Shown here piece by piece: positions 45,105 through 53,759 of a stretch of DNA of 64,000 nucleotides. The DNA comes from Gramella sp. AN32. Lineage in GTDB: Bacteria > Bacteroidota > Bacteroidia > Flavobacteriales > Flavobacteriaceae. The notes under the pieces were generated by a model that worked only from the letters and a program-made list of their open reading frames with translations, was not told the origin of the DNA and did no database searches. Both the position numbers and the translations under genes were made by a program. The DNA lies in the NCBI RefSeq assembly GCF_023718305.1, contig NZ_QEYO01000001.1, positions 124,001 to 188,000 of the forward strand, given 5' to 3'. Position 1 is the first letter of the stretch, and each line of letters begins with the position of its first letter.

Positions 45105-45112
45105 TATTTTTG
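45105..45112 (+). promoter_or_regulatory. -7 box (TATTTTTG) of the phytase-like lipoprotein gene
   Basis: This exact TAnnTTTG ends 5 bases before the ATG at 45118, implying a transcript start at or beside the start codon. Confidence 0.6.
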
Positions 45113-45117
45113 AATTT

Positions 45118-46200
45118 ATGAAAATATATCTTTTAATAATTTTATTGGTATCGCTTTCAGGCTGTGGGGTTTCCAGGAAAGTTCATACGGAAGATATTGA
45201 AATTAAATTTCTGGATGAATATGTACTCAAGCCTACGGAAGTTCAATTTGAAGAAACCAAAATTGGCGGACTTTCCGGAATTGACTATTTTCAGGGCAAT
45301 TATTATTTAGTTTGTGATGATTCCTCCCTTCCACGAATTTATAAATTACAGATTGACATTTTCAATAATAAGATAGATATCATAAGATTTTCCGAAGTGT
45401 TAAAAATTGAAAAAACAACGCATCGGGTTTTAGACCTTGAAGGGATTCGTGTGTTGGAAAACGGCAATTTTATCGTGAGCAGCGAGGGTCTAATTTCCAA
45501 CCAAAATGATCCGGGAATCTATATTATTTCTACAGAAGGTAAGATTGAAAATCAGTTCAAAATTCCTGCTCATTTTACCGCCGAAGGTAAACAACATCCA
45601 AGAAATAACGGTGTTTTTGAAGGATTATCGAAAAGCGCTGATGGATTGGGATACTGGGTGGCTACTGAAACCGTCCTGGAAAAAGATGGTTCCAAATCTA
45701 AGGTGTTCCCCACAAAAACGCCTGTTAGAATTACCAAATATGATCTGGAAGGAAATGCGGTCAAGGAATTTGCCTATAACCTTGACGGGATTGCCAAATT
45801 GCCCATTAATTACTTCGCCGTAAATGGAGCGGTTGAGATTATTGAATATGAACCGGATCAATTTCTAATCATGGAAAGGTCCTATTCCGCAGGTTATGGT
45901 TCTCACGGAAACACCATAAAAATCTTTAGCGTAAATGCCGAAAATGCTACCAATATTCTCAACCTGGAACAATTGAAAGGAGAAAAATACAGGTTTGCAG
46001 AGAAGCAACTTCGGTTTAATTTTAAAAAGGTAAAAAAGCAACTTACCAATAAAATAATCGATAATATTGAAGGGATGACGCTGGGGCCAAAACTTGAGAA
46101 TGGCCAACAAAGTTTGATATTGGTTTCCGATAATAACTTTAATTCCTTTGTGAAGCAATTGAACCAGTTTATATTACTTCAGATAAAATTCAAAAAATAA
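45118..46200 (+). CDS. Esterase-like activity of phytase family lipoprotein
   Basis: The 360-residue protein has a lipoprotein signal (LVSLSGCGVS, Cys16) and the "esterase-like activity of phytase" beta-propeller fold: IGGLSGIDYFQGNYYLVCDDSS near the start, LEGIRVLENGNFIVSSEG, GVFEGLSKSADGLGYWVATE, and IDNIEGMTLGPKLENGQQSLILVSDNNF at the end. Despite the family name, the reaction is uncertain; some members are phosphodiesterases or phytase-like. The next gene begins 1 base after its stop, so the two form an operon. Confidence 0.87.
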   Translation: MKIYLLIILLVSLSGCGVSRKVHTEDIEIKFLDEYVLKPTEVQFEETKIGGLSGIDYFQGNYYLVCDDSSLPRIYKLQIDIFNNKIDIIRFSEVLKIEKTTHRVLDLEGIRVLENGNFIVSSEGLISNQNDPGIYIISTEGKIENQFKIPAHFTAEGKQHPRNNGVFEGLSKSADGLGYWVATETVLEKDGSKSKVFPTKTPVRITKYDLEGNAVKEFAYNLDGIAKLPINYFAVNGAVEIIEYEPDQFLIMERSYSAGYGSHGNTIKIFSVNAENATNILNLEQLKGEKYRFAEKQLRFNFKKVKKQLTNKIIDNIEGMTLGPKLENGQQSLILVSDNNFNSFVKQLNQFILLQIKFKK

Positions 46201-46201
46201 T

Positions 46202-46711
46202 ATGAAAAAGCTCCTCTTAATTTTACTCGTTGCCTTCAGTTCATGTACAAATGTCCAGAAAGAAGCTTCCGAAGAGATCACCACCTACTATTTGATCAGG
46301 CATGCGGAAAAGGATCGCAGTGATCCTACAAATGAAGATCCGGAATTAAATGCTGAAGGTATGGAAAGAGCGAATAAATGGGCCGAAGTTTTTGATGCGG
46401 TAAAATTTGACGCCATTTATAGTACTCCCTATAAAAGAACCATGCAAACCGCTATGCCCACAGCTAATTCAAAAAAATTAAAAAATTTGGGTTATGACCC
46501 GAATAAATTATTTGATCAGGATTTTGAAGCTGGGACTAAAGGGAAAACGATCCTGGTGGTAGGTCATAGTAATACCACTCCCATGTTTGTAAATGCTATT
46601 TTAGGAGATTCCGTTTATGAAAATATAGACGATTCGCAGAATGGCGCTTTATTTATCGTGGAGATACTTCCTGACGGGAAAAAGACACATAAAGTCTTGT
46701 ACATTAATTAG
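46202..46711 (+). CDS. Histidine phosphatase superfamily lipoprotein
   Basis: The 169-residue protein has a lipoprotein signal (LLVAFSSCTN, Cys15) and a histidine-phosphatase (phosphoglycerate-mutase-like) domain. The phosphate pocket is IRHAEKDRSDPTNEDPELNAEGMERA for the nucleophilic His and the general-acid region, and VVGHSNTTPMFV for the second His. It is near-minimal for the fold and probably periplasmic, so a role as a scavenging phosphatase is plausible. It ends by overlapping the convergent DUF6503 gene by 4 bases. Confidence 0.88.
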   Translation: MKKLLLILLVAFSSCTNVQKEASEEITTYYLIRHAEKDRSDPTNEDPELNAEGMERANKWAEVFDAVKFDAIYSTPYKRTMQTAMPTANSKKLKNLGYDPNKLFDQDFEAGTKGKTILVVGHSNTTPMFVNAILGDSVYENIDDSQNGALFIVEILPDGKKTHKVLYIN

Positions 46712-47454
46712 CGGCCAATTTTTACTTTAATATCTTCAGTTATAATATCTGAAACCTTATCAAGATCATTGGTTTCAAAAAGACTATCCAGGGCCTTTAA
46801 TGGGGTTTCCAGTTTACGATATTTATAATTTTCGTAATCAACAAATTTAATTCCTTCAATTATTCTTGGATTTACCGCTTTTCTGAACCGTATTCCGCCG
46901 TCATTAACCTCAAAATTATAAGCAAGATAATCGATACTATAATCCTGCGTATCGATCCAGTAAACATATTCATCCTCATGATCTGTACCACCACCCTTCT
47001 CTGAAAAGGTAACTTCAATTTCGTAATATTCCTTATCAAAAATACTGTCTTTCCCCAACAATTTTTTATTCGCCGCGGGAGCATCCAATCCAAATGGAAT
47101 CAGTACAAAATAATGCACGGAATTTACCGAATTGCTTATAGGCATTACCAGAGAATCTGCTACTTCTACCACAGAATCATTTACCATCCTTTCCAAACCA
47201 ACATTGCTCAATTTATCTACTATCGTATCTCCAATAGAATCGATCATGGTTCGCTCGTATAAAAACTTTCCGCCTCTGCGGATACTTCGGTAATTTCTAT
47301 TTCTAAAGGTGAAGGAAATTTCAGCGTTGGAATAAAGATCCCCGCCGGTATTTTCAATTGCTTTGTTAACAATTTCCTGTGCACTTGGATCTTTAGATTT
47401 TTTTGAGCAGGCTATAAAAGCTAAAAGTAAAAACAGGGGGAATAACTTTTTCAT
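46708..47454 (-). CDS. DUF6503-like exported lipoprotein
   Basis: The 248-residue product has a lipoprotein signal (LLLAFIACSKKS) and a beta-rich body with the pattern AQEIVNKAIENTGGDLYSNAEISFTFRNRNYRSIRRGGKFLYERT ... NSVHYFVLIPFGLDAPAANKKLLGKDSIFDKEYYEIEVTF ... EDEYVYWIDTQDYSIDYLAYNFE. This matches, from memory, the DUF6503 family of Bacteroidota, whose fold resembles LolA/LolB-like lipid carriers. A lipid- or lipoprotein-binding role is only a guess. It has an exact -7 box at 47474-47481. Confidence 0.75.
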   Translation of the reverse strand: MKKLFPLFLLLAFIACSKKSKDPSAQEIVNKAIENTGGDLYSNAEISFTFRNRNYRSIRRGGKFLYERTMIDSIGDTIVDKLSNVGLERMVNDSVVEVADSLVMPISNSVNSVHYFVLIPFGLDAPAANKKLLGKDSIFDKEYYEIEVTFSEKGGGTDHEDEYVYWIDTQDYSIDYLAYNFEVNDGGIRFRKAVNPRIIEGIKFVDYENYKYRKLETPLKALDSLFETNDLDKVSDIITEDIKVKIGR

Positions 47455-47473
47455 AAAATACGATCTCGGAGCA

Positions 47474-47481
47474 CAAATATA
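47474..47481 (-). promoter_or_regulatory. -7 box (TATATTTG) of the DUF6503-like gene
   Basis: This exact TAnnTTTG on the minus strand ends 19 bases before the ATG at 47454. Confidence 0.55.
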
Positions 47482-47545
47482 GAAATTTAAGCCCTATTCA
47501 GAGAAGTTTTAAATTCGCATTAGGAAATTTTTAGACGAAAGCTTG

Positions 47546-47553
47546 TATTTTTG
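47546..47553 (+). promoter_or_regulatory. -7 box (TATTTTTG) deciding the smpB start
   Basis: This exact TAnnTTTG overlaps the first codons of the longer frame (TTG at 47543) and lies 7 bases before the ATG at 47561, which makes the ATG the only start the transcript could contain. Confidence 0.6.
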
Positions 47554-47560
47554 TGGGCGT

Positions 47561-48016
47561 ATGAAGAATGCCATTAATATTAGGAATAGGAAAGCGAAGT
47601 TCAATTTCGAATTTTTAGATAAATATATTGCCGGGATAAAACTTGCCGGAACCGAAATTAAAGCGATCCGTCAGGGAAAAGCCAGTATTACCGAAAGCTT
47701 TTGTGAATTCCATAATGGGGAACTTTTCGTGATCAATATGCATATCGAAGAATATTCCCATGCTACCCATTTTAACCACAATCCCAAAAGTGAACGCAAG
47801 CTTCTGCTTCAAAAACGAGAATTAAGAAAGCTGGAAAAAGAAGTTACCAATTCAGGATTAACCATTATTCCGCTTAAAGTATTCATCAATGACCGTGGTT
47901 TAGCCAAAATGCAGATCACCCTGGCCAAAGGAAAAAAAGTATTTGATAAACGCGAAACGATTAAAGACCGTGATAATAAGCGTAGAATGGATAGAATCAA
48001 GAAGGAGTATAAGTAA
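47561..48016 (+). CDS. smpB: SsrA-binding protein SmpB
   Basis: SmpB binds tmRNA and brings it to stalled ribosomes for trans-translation. The 151-residue protein has the OB-fold start MKNAINIRNRKAKFNFEF, EAGIKLxGTEIKA-type strand (AGIKLAGTEIKAIRQGKASITESFC), NPKSERKLLLQKREL, IPLKVFINDRGLAKMQITLAKGKK, and the basic tail KKVFDKRETIKDRDNKRRMDRIKKEYK that enters the ribosome. The start is settled by the -7 box at 47546-47553. tmRNA is not in this window. Confidence 0.98.
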   Translation: MKNAINIRNRKAKFNFEFLDKYIAGIKLAGTEIKAIRQGKASITESFCEFHNGELFVINMHIEEYSHATHFNHNPKSERKLLLQKRELRKLEKEVTNSGLTIIPLKVFINDRGLAKMQITLAKGKKVFDKRETIKDRDNKRRMDRIKKEYK

Positions 48017-48055
48017 TATTTACATTTTTACGTTATTTAGCAATAAAACCGCGCT

Positions 48056-48775
48056 ATGAATAGAATAATTGGATTGGGCCTTTTGATATTACTTTCCTCG
48101 TGTGCTCATGACCGTATCGAGTCGAATGCCAATTTTAAAACCATGATGATCAAAAGTTCAGGAGAAATTGAGACCACTCCAGACATGGCGGAATTCACTA
48201 TTTATCTTAATTGTTTGAAACCTACGGTGAAAGGGGCCAAACAATGTCTTGTTGATGAATCAAATGCTTTAACGCAAAGCTTATTGGATTATGGAATTGA
48301 TAAGGAAGATCTTTTAACCACCGCGATCTCCATGAATAAAAGTTATAGATGGGCAAATAATTCTCAGGTTTTCCAGGGGTATAACAGTGCTACCTCTATT
48401 AATGTAAAGGTGAAAGACCTGGATAAACTGGATGAAATTTATTCGGAATTGTTAGAAAATAGAAATCTTAATTTAAACGGATTGAGCTATTCTCATTCCA
48501 AACTGGATAGCCTTGAAAATAAAGCTTATATCAAAGCTTTTCACAAAGCCGAAGTGCTGGCTAAAAAATTAATAGCTGAAATTCCTGAAGAAGATTTGGA
48601 ACTATTAAAAATCGGGAATGTTTCTATAACCTCATCACTTCCCAATAATCGCGGTGCGAGTAGTGATGCCGCTATGGCTGAGGTTGCCGAACAATCAGCA
48701 GGCAATTCTATTTCAATCAATACTGGAAATGTACGGGTAAATGCCACCTTATATGTTGAATTTCATATAAAATAG
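48056..48775 (+). CDS. SIMPL domain (DUF541) lipoprotein
   Basis: The 239-residue protein carries a lipoprotein signal (GLLILLSSCAHD, Cys16) and a SIMPL domain: MIKSSGEIETTPDMAEFTIYLNC, LLDYGIDKEDLLTTAISMNKSYRW, YSHSKLDSLENKAYIKAFHKAEVLAKKL. It differs from the paralogue at 6761, which keeps an uncleaved membrane anchor and shares little sequence beyond the family pattern. It lies 39 bases after smpB with no obvious terminator between them, so it may be co-transcribed. Function unknown. Confidence 0.86.
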   Translation: MNRIIGLGLLILLSSCAHDRIESNANFKTMMIKSSGEIETTPDMAEFTIYLNCLKPTVKGAKQCLVDESNALTQSLLDYGIDKEDLLTTAISMNKSYRWANNSQVFQGYNSATSINVKVKDLDKLDEIYSELLENRNLNLNGLSYSHSKLDSLENKAYIKAFHKAEVLAKKLIAEIPEEDLELLKIGNVSITSSLPNNRGASSDAAMAEVAEQSAGNSISINTGNVRVNATLYVEFHIK

Positions 48776-48806
48776 GCCCTGTACCTCTTAATATTAAACC
48801 CCCTCT

Positions 48807-51272
48807 ATGTTTAAAAACTTTTTTTGCATTCTCTTTCTTGTTATTAATTTTCAAAGCTTTTCCCAGGTTACGGGAAAGGTAAGTAACGAAGAAGGTGAAC
48901 CACTTCCCTACGTTAATATTTATACCGAAAATGGAAACATAGGCACGACCACAAATGCTGAAGGTTTTTATGAATTAAAACTGAATACGACCGGGGACCA
49001 CACCCTAATCTTTCAATTTTTAGGATATAAAACGATCAAAAAAAAGGTATCTATTGAAAAGTTTCCTTTTGAACAAAATGCCACCCTCTTTGCTGAAAGT
49101 ACTTCTCTCAATGAAATTACCGTAGATGCAAATGAAAATCCTGCCAATAGAATTATCAGGCAGGCGATAAATTTTAGGGAAATTAACGCTGAAAAACTGG
49201 CTTCATTTACCGCCGACTTTTACTCTCGCGGATTGTGGCGCATTGAGAATGCCCCGGAAAAAATTCTCGGTCAGGATATTGGTGATTTAGGTGGCGGGCT
49301 GGATTCTACAAGAAGTGGGATTGTTTATTTAAGTGAAACTATTTCAGAAATTGCCTTTCAAAAACCAGATGATTTTAAAGAAAAGATCATTGCTTCCAAA
49401 GTGAGTGGTAACGATAATGGCTTCAGTTTAAATTCCGCCCAGGAAGCCTATTTTTCATTTTATGAGAACACGCTGGAAATAAACAGTGAAATGGTTTCTC
49501 CCATCGCCGAATATGCTTTCAATTATTACAAGTATCAGCTTGAAGGAGTTTTTTATGACAATCAGGGAAATCTAATCAATAAAATTAGAGTGGTTCCCAG
49601 GCGGGAGAACGATCGCGTTTTTTCGGGCTTGATTTATATTGTCGAAGACCTTTGGCAAATTTATGGGGTAGAACTTTCTACTACAGGAAAAGCGCTTCAA
49701 ATCCCTCCTGTTGAAGAAATTGTCTTTACTCAAAACTATAAATATTCGCCTGAAAATGAACTTTATATTCAAATTTCGCAGGCGGTTGATTTTAGTTTTA
49801 AAATGTTTGGGTTTGGGGGAAATGGAAGGTTTACAGCGGTGTACAGTAATTATAATTTTCAGCCTGATTTCAACGCTAAAAGTTTCGGGAAAGAAATCCT
49901 GAGTTTTGGCGATGCAGCAAATAAAAAGGATTCAATTTACTGGGAAGAAATTCGACCTGTACCCTTAACTACCGAGGAGATTGAAGATTATGTAAAAAAA
50001 GACAGTATTCAGATAGTACGCGATTCCAAACCTTATAAGGATTCCATCGATCACGTTCGGAATAAATTTGGCTTAACCGATGTTTTGTTTGGTTATACGT
50101 ATCAAAATTCCTGGAAGAACCGATATTTCTCAATAGGCGCGCCAATTACCGGGATAGCTTTTAATACAGTGCAGGGTTGGAACACCAATATTGATCTTAC
50201 GTATTCACAGCGTACCGGTGAGGATCAGGAAAATTACTGGCAACTATCCTCTAATATGAGCTATGGTTTAAGCGAGGAACGATTTAGGATCAGCGGAGGT
50301 TTCAGAAAGAAATTTAATAATTTTACCCGCCCCTTATTGGAGATCGAAGGTGGTGTGAAAACAGCACAGATCAATAATTTGCTGCCTATTTCCCCTCTTC
50401 TCAATAATATCACGACAATTTTCTTTGAACAAAATTACCTAAAACTCTATGAGCTTGGATACGCGAAAATTGGCTATGGGCAGGAAATCTTTACAGGATT
50501 GCGCTTAAATTCCCGAATGAGTTGGGAGAATAGAAAAGCGCTCGTGAATCATACCAATCATGTTTTTATTGATCGGGAGGATAAAATGTATACTTCAAAT
50601 AATCCCTTGCAGCCGGATAATTTTGGCAGTTTAGCTTTTGCTGAACATGATATAATGAAGTTTGGTTTATCAGGGCTTGTAGTTTTTGGGCAAAAATACA
50701 TGAGTTATCCTAATGGCAAATACAACGTTTATACAAACAAATATCCCCGGCTAAACTTTGGCTGGGAAAAAGCTTTTGCTGCCAGTATCGACGATTACAA
50801 TTTTGATCTTTTTACTGCGGAAGCACGCCAAACCCTGAAATTAGGTAACAAAGGTTCCTTTAGTTATAAAATAAATGGCGGAATTTTCTCTAACGCCGAA
50901 GATATTAGCCTGGTAGATTATAAACATTTCGATGCAAATCAAACCAGGATTGGTTTTGGAAGTTATGTGGGTAAATTTAACCTGATGCCCTATTATCAAT
51001 TTAGCACCAACCGGAATTTTGCTGAATTTCACGCGGAGCACGATTTCCAGGGTTGGGTTTTGGGAAAAATGCCTTTGATCAATAAGCTTAATTTAAATTT
51101 AATCGTTGGAGCGCATCGATTGTCTACAGCAGGTACAAATCCTTATTCAGAATATTCGGTAGGAGTTGATAATCTTGGTTTTGGGAAATTCCGGGTATTG
51201 AGATTAGACTATGTCATTTCTGAATTTAATGGAAATCGAGATGGCTCCTTTGTTTTCGGACTAAAATTTTAA
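48807..51272 (+). CDS. DUF5686 / carboxypeptidase-regulatory-like outer-membrane protein
   Basis: The 821-residue protein has a signal peptide (cleavage near FSQV, residue 20), an N-terminal CarboxypepD_reg-like beta-sandwich (about 21-95: VTGKVSNEEGEPLPYVNIYTENGNIGTTTNAEGFYELKL), and a DUF5686 body. The C-terminal half is full of alternating aromatic beta strands and ends GSFVFGLKF, with a terminal phenylalanine typical of outer-membrane beta barrels. In Bacteroidota this class is found at the cell surface, with unknown role; it lacks the TonB plug, so it is not a SusC-type receptor. It starts 31 bases after the SIMPL lipoprotein gene. Confidence 0.85.
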   Translation: MFKNFFCILFLVINFQSFSQVTGKVSNEEGEPLPYVNIYTENGNIGTTTNAEGFYELKLNTTGDHTLIFQFLGYKTIKKKVSIEKFPFEQNATLFAESTSLNEITVDANENPANRIIRQAINFREINAEKLASFTADFYSRGLWRIENAPEKILGQDIGDLGGGLDSTRSGIVYLSETISEIAFQKPDDFKEKIIASKVSGNDNGFSLNSAQEAYFSFYENTLEINSEMVSPIAEYAFNYYKYQLEGVFYDNQGNLINKIRVVPRRENDRVFSGLIYIVEDLWQIYGVELSTTGKALQIPPVEEIVFTQNYKYSPENELYIQISQAVDFSFKMFGFGGNGRFTAVYSNYNFQPDFNAKSFGKEILSFGDAANKKDSIYWEEIRPVPLTTEEIEDYVKKDSIQIVRDSKPYKDSIDHVRNKFGLTDVLFGYTYQNSWKNRYFSIGAPITGIAFNTVQGWNTNIDLTYSQRTGEDQENYWQLSSNMSYGLSEERFRISGGFRKKFNNFTRPLLEIEGGVKTAQINNLLPISPLLNNITTIFFEQNYLKLYELGYAKIGYGQEIFTGLRLNSRMSWENRKALVNHTNHVFIDREDKMYTSNNPLQPDNFGSLAFAEHDIMKFGLSGLVVFGQKYMSYPNGKYNVYTNKYPRLNFGWEKAFAASIDDYNFDLFTAEARQTLKLGNKGSFSYKINGGIFSNAEDISLVDYKHFDANQTRIGFGSYVGKFNLMPYYQFSTNRNFAEFHAEHDFQGWVLGKMPLINKLNLNLIVGAHRLSTAGTNPYSEYSVGVDNLGFGKFRVLRLDYVISEFNGNRDGSFVFGLKF

Positions 51273-51738
51273 TAAAAAAGGTCTAAAATTGTCGCCAGGC
51301 TGAACTCGTTTCAGCTTCTACCTGGTTAATTTTAAATTCAATGAGATCTTGAAATAAGCCACGATGGACTGAAAGTCCATCGTTTTAAAATAAAAAAATA
51401 AAATTCTTTTTAAAGTTAGCAACTCATTCCGAACGAAGTGAGGAATCTCATAGAGAGACTGCTTCGCTCTGCTCGCAGTGACGTTCAAATTTACTTCGCT
51501 CCGCTACCATTGACGTATTTTTATTTGGTTACGTATTGGAGGACCCTGAAACCAGTTCAGGGTGACGATGCTGGTTTTTAAAATTGCCGTCATGCTGAAC
51601 TTGTTTCAGCATCTCCCCTTAGATCTTCTAAAAAATACGTCGATTTTCTACGCTAGATAATTTTTTTATCATGGGTCTCAGGATGACGCTTTTTTAGATT
51701 TTTTAGACCTTTTTAATATTTTTACAAGGCTTAGAATA
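51273..51738. repeat. 466-base spacer packed with hairpin repeats
   Basis: No gene is visible. In order: a core-ctgaa hairpin (51297-51320), a perfect hairpin acgatggact/agtccatcgt (51361-51383), an agagactgcttcgctctgctcgcag-type unit (51421-51485), an inverted ccctgaaaccagttcaggg copy (51543-51561) and a forward tgctgaacttgtttcagca copy (51593-51611), then an eroded gggtctcaggatgacg copy (51673-51690). This is the densest cluster of the repeat family in the window; it separates two convergent genes. Confidence 0.85.
51361..51383. repeat. Perfect 10-bp inverted repeat, acgatggact/agtccatcgt
   Basis: The stem encloses a 3-base loop (gaa). Its T-rich right flank (ttttaaaa) would allow it to act as terminator for the DUF5686 gene, 89 bases past its stop. 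Confidence 0.7.
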
Positions 51739-52185
51739 CTATTCTTCTTCGTCTTTATCTTTAGGTTTAGAATCTTTTTTCTCTTCAGTTTCGTCTTCTT
51801 TAGAGAAATCGGTAAAATCATTTTCAACCAATAAATTATACCATTGCAACATTTTCTTCATATCGCTGGCATAAACGCGATCTTCGTCATAATCTGGCAG
51901 TACTTCAGAAAAATAATTTTCCATCTCCTTTTTTGAAGCTTTGTGACTTAATGCCTTTTCCCCGTTTTCCTTTTCTTTGATCTTTTTAAAAACCTCACCA
52001 AGGGGTACTTCTTCCGTATAGGTATAGATGGCGATTTCACTTAAAATGCTCACATTGTGACGCATGTTTACAGCAATCTTCTTACCATCCAGCATCGATT
52101 TTGCAATAAACCCTCCTCGGGTTTGAGCAGTTAATTCATAAAGTCCCGGTTTTCCGGAAATGGCCAGAATTTTATCTAATCCCAT
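51739..52185 (-). CDS. DUF5606 family protein
   Basis: This soluble protein of 148 residues begins MGLDKILAISGKPGLYELTAQTRGGFIAKSMLDGKKIAVNMRHNVSILSEIAIYTYTEEVPLGEVFKKI, the recognisable DUF5606 domain, and ends in a highly acidic/lysine tail (residues 130-148). I start at the ATG at 52185 rather than the upstream ATG at 52206 because the family begins at MGLDKIL. No function is known. In Bacteroidota it is commonly next to def, as here (53 bases). Confidence 0.82.
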   Translation of the reverse strand: MGLDKILAISGKPGLYELTAQTRGGFIAKSMLDGKKIAVNMRHNVSILSEIAIYTYTEEVPLGEVFKKIKEKENGEKALSHKASKKEMENYFSEVLPDYDEDRVYASDMKKMLQWYNLLVENDFTDFSKEDETEEKKDSKPKDKDEEE

Positions 52186-52238
52186 ATTCAATTTTTTAAG
52201 TGGCAAATATCAATTGCCCTGTTCAATTATCAAAAACA

Positions 52239-52829
52239 TTAACGCCCTTTTTTCATATTAGGAAAGCGCATCTTATAATCCACATCTATTTTTCCTTTGG
52301 AAATATTGGCGAGTTTGCCTTTGATCAGTCTTTTTTTCAAACTGGAAAGCTTATCTGTAAATAAAATTCCCTCGATATGATCATATTCGTGCTGGATCAC
52401 CCTGGCGGCGAGTCCGCTAAAAGAATCTGTATGTTTTACCCACTGTTCATCAAAGTATTCAATGCTAATAACAGGTTTTCTGAAAACATCTTCGCGAACA
52501 TCGGGGATACTTAAACAGCCTTCATTAAAAGCCCACTCTTCGCCTTCTTCTTTCAGAATTTTTGGATTGATAAAGACCTTACGCATATTCTTAAGACTTT
52601 CGCGCTCTTCCTCCTCCAGTTCCTCATCTTCACTAAAGGGTGCAGGATCAATCACGAACATGCTAATGGGTAGTCCAATTTGCGGAGCCGCAAGACCTAC
52701 CCCACTGGCATTGAACATGGTATCCCACATATTATTCACCAATTCATCCAGTTTTGGATACTCCTTTTCAATGTTTTTAGCCTTCTTTTTTAATACCGGA
52801 TCCCCGTAGGCAACTATAGGTACGATCAT
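52239..52829 (-). CDS. def: Peptide deformylase
   Basis: Def removes the N-formyl group from nascent proteins. The three family motifs are intact: GVGLAAPQIG (43-52), EGCLSIP (103-109, metal ligand Cys105) and HEYDHIEG (147-154; His147, Glu148, His151). An acidic insertion (about residues 66-80, DEELEEEERESL) lies between motifs 1 and 2, as is common in Bacteroidota. An exact -7 box at 52853-52860 gives it its own promoter although it follows the four-helix-bundle gene on the same strand. Confidence 0.98.
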   Translation of the reverse strand: MIVPIVAYGDPVLKKKAKNIEKEYPKLDELVNNMWDTMFNASGVGLAAPQIGLPISMFVIDPAPFSEDEELEEEERESLKNMRKVFINPKILKEEGEEWAFNEGCLSIPDVREDVFRKPVISIEYFDEQWVKHTDSFSGLAARVIQHEYDHIEGILFTDKLSSLKKRLIKGKLANISKGKIDVDYKMRFPNMKKGR

Positions 52830-52852
52830 TTTAAATTGAATATTTTATAGTG

Positions 52853-52860
52853 CAAATTTA
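52853..52860 (-). promoter_or_regulatory. -7 box (TAAATTTG) of def
   Basis: This exact TAnnTTTG on the minus strand ends 23 bases before the def ATG at 52829, directly after the stop of the four-helix-bundle gene. Confidence 0.5.
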
Positions 52861-52865
52861 ATAAT

Positions 52866-53234
52866 CTATTTGTTTTCGTGTAGATTTCGAACTGCTGTAA
52901 TTCTTGAGGCGATGAAGATACTGGTTAATTCTCTGGCCTCTTTCAGCATTTTGTTTGATTGCTCGTCATTTTTCAAATTTTCATCCTGAAGAAATTCCAT
53001 CCAAAAAATACACTCATCAGCTTCTTCGATCACGATCCCTAGTTTAGAAATAAACGCCTTTTTTGATTGGCCTAAACAAGCGGCCCTATAATTAGCGGCA
53101 ACAGAAGTGGAACATCTAATCAATTGATTTTCTATATGATTTCCGAGCTTTGAATTAGACTTCGAAAGTTCAATGGCAATCTTCACACATTCGTGAGCAA
53201 ATTTTTTTGTGCGGAGGATTAACTCATTTTTCAT
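52866..53234 (-). CDS. Four-helix-bundle protein (23S rRNA intervening-sequence type)
   Basis: The 122-residue protein matches the four-helix-bundle family (TIGR02436 type): LILRTKKFAHECVKIAIELSK, IENQLIRCSTSVAANYRAACLGQSKKAFISKLGIVIEEADECIFWMEFLQDENL and EARELTSIFIASRITAV. Some members are encoded inside 23S rRNA intervening sequences; free-standing copies are scattered in Bacteroidota, often as recent insertions. It lies between ruvX and def on the same strand, where these two are usually neighbours. It may be a late insertion into the operon; function unknown. Confidence 0.9.
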   Translation of the reverse strand: MKNELILRTKKFAHECVKIAIELSKSNSKLGNHIENQLIRCSTSVAANYRAACLGQSKKAFISKLGIVIEEADECIFWMEFLQDENLKNDEQSNKMLKEARELTSIFIASRITAVRNLHENK

Positions 53235-53266
53235 TTAACAATTAATCAATATTCCTTATACATTAT

Positions 53267-53674
53267 TCATTTATACAGCCAGGTTTGCAAAATAATAGTC
53301 GCGCTAATTTCATCGATCAAAGCTTTATCCCTTCTTTTTTTCTTTTTTTGTCCGCTGTCTATCATACTCTGAAAAGCCATTTTGCTCGTAAAGCGTTCAT
53401 CTACTCGCTCCACCGGCATCTGCGGAAATTTACTCTCAAAAAAAATTAAAAATTCTGAAATATTTGCTTCAATACCAGAAGCCGAATCATCCATACGTCT
53501 GGGTTCCCCCACTAAAACTCTTTCTACATTTTCTTTATGAAAATAAGCCTGAAGAAACTCGATCAAATTCCTGGTTTCCACCGTAGTTAAACCGGACGCA
53601 ATGAGTTGCAGGTCATCGGTAACCGCAATTCCCGTTCGTTTTAATCCGAAATCCAAGGCAAGTATTCTGGCCAT
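53267..53674 (-). CDS. ruvX: Putative Holliday junction resolvase RuvX (YqgF)
   Basis: The 135-residue protein is a RNase-H-like YqgF/RuvX nuclease: ILALDFGLKRTGIAVTDDLQLIASGLTTV (first catalytic Asp in LDFG), VLVGEPRRMDDSASGIEANISEF (second acid region), VERVDERFTSKMA and KALIDEISATIILQTWL (last acid). Known roles of the family are in 16S rRNA 5' maturation and Holliday junction cleavage. It has an exact -7 box at 53689-53696 and is divergent from dapD. Confidence 0.95.
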   Translation of the reverse strand: MARILALDFGLKRTGIAVTDDLQLIASGLTTVETRNLIEFLQAYFHKENVERVLVGEPRRMDDSASGIEANISEFLIFFESKFPQMPVERVDERFTSKMAFQSMIDSGQKKKKRRDKALIDEISATIILQTWLYK

Positions 53675-53688
53675 TTCAAAAATTTGAA

Positions 53689-53696
53689 CAAAGGTA
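53689..53696 (-). promoter_or_regulatory. -7 box (TACCTTTG) of ruvX
   Basis: This exact TAnnTTTG on the minus strand ends 14 bases before the ATG at 53674. Confidence 0.55.
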
Positions 53697-53738
53697 AGGT
53701 TTATATTGGTTTGTCTGTAGATATTGGCCCGTAGCTCT

Positions 53739-53746
53739 TATATTTG
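53739..53746 (+). promoter_or_regulatory. -7 box (TATATTTG) of dapD
   Basis: This exact TAnnTTTG on the plus strand ends 13 bases before the ATG at 53760 and faces away from the ruvX box. Confidence 0.55.
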
Positions 53747-53759
53747 AAAAAAATTAAAA

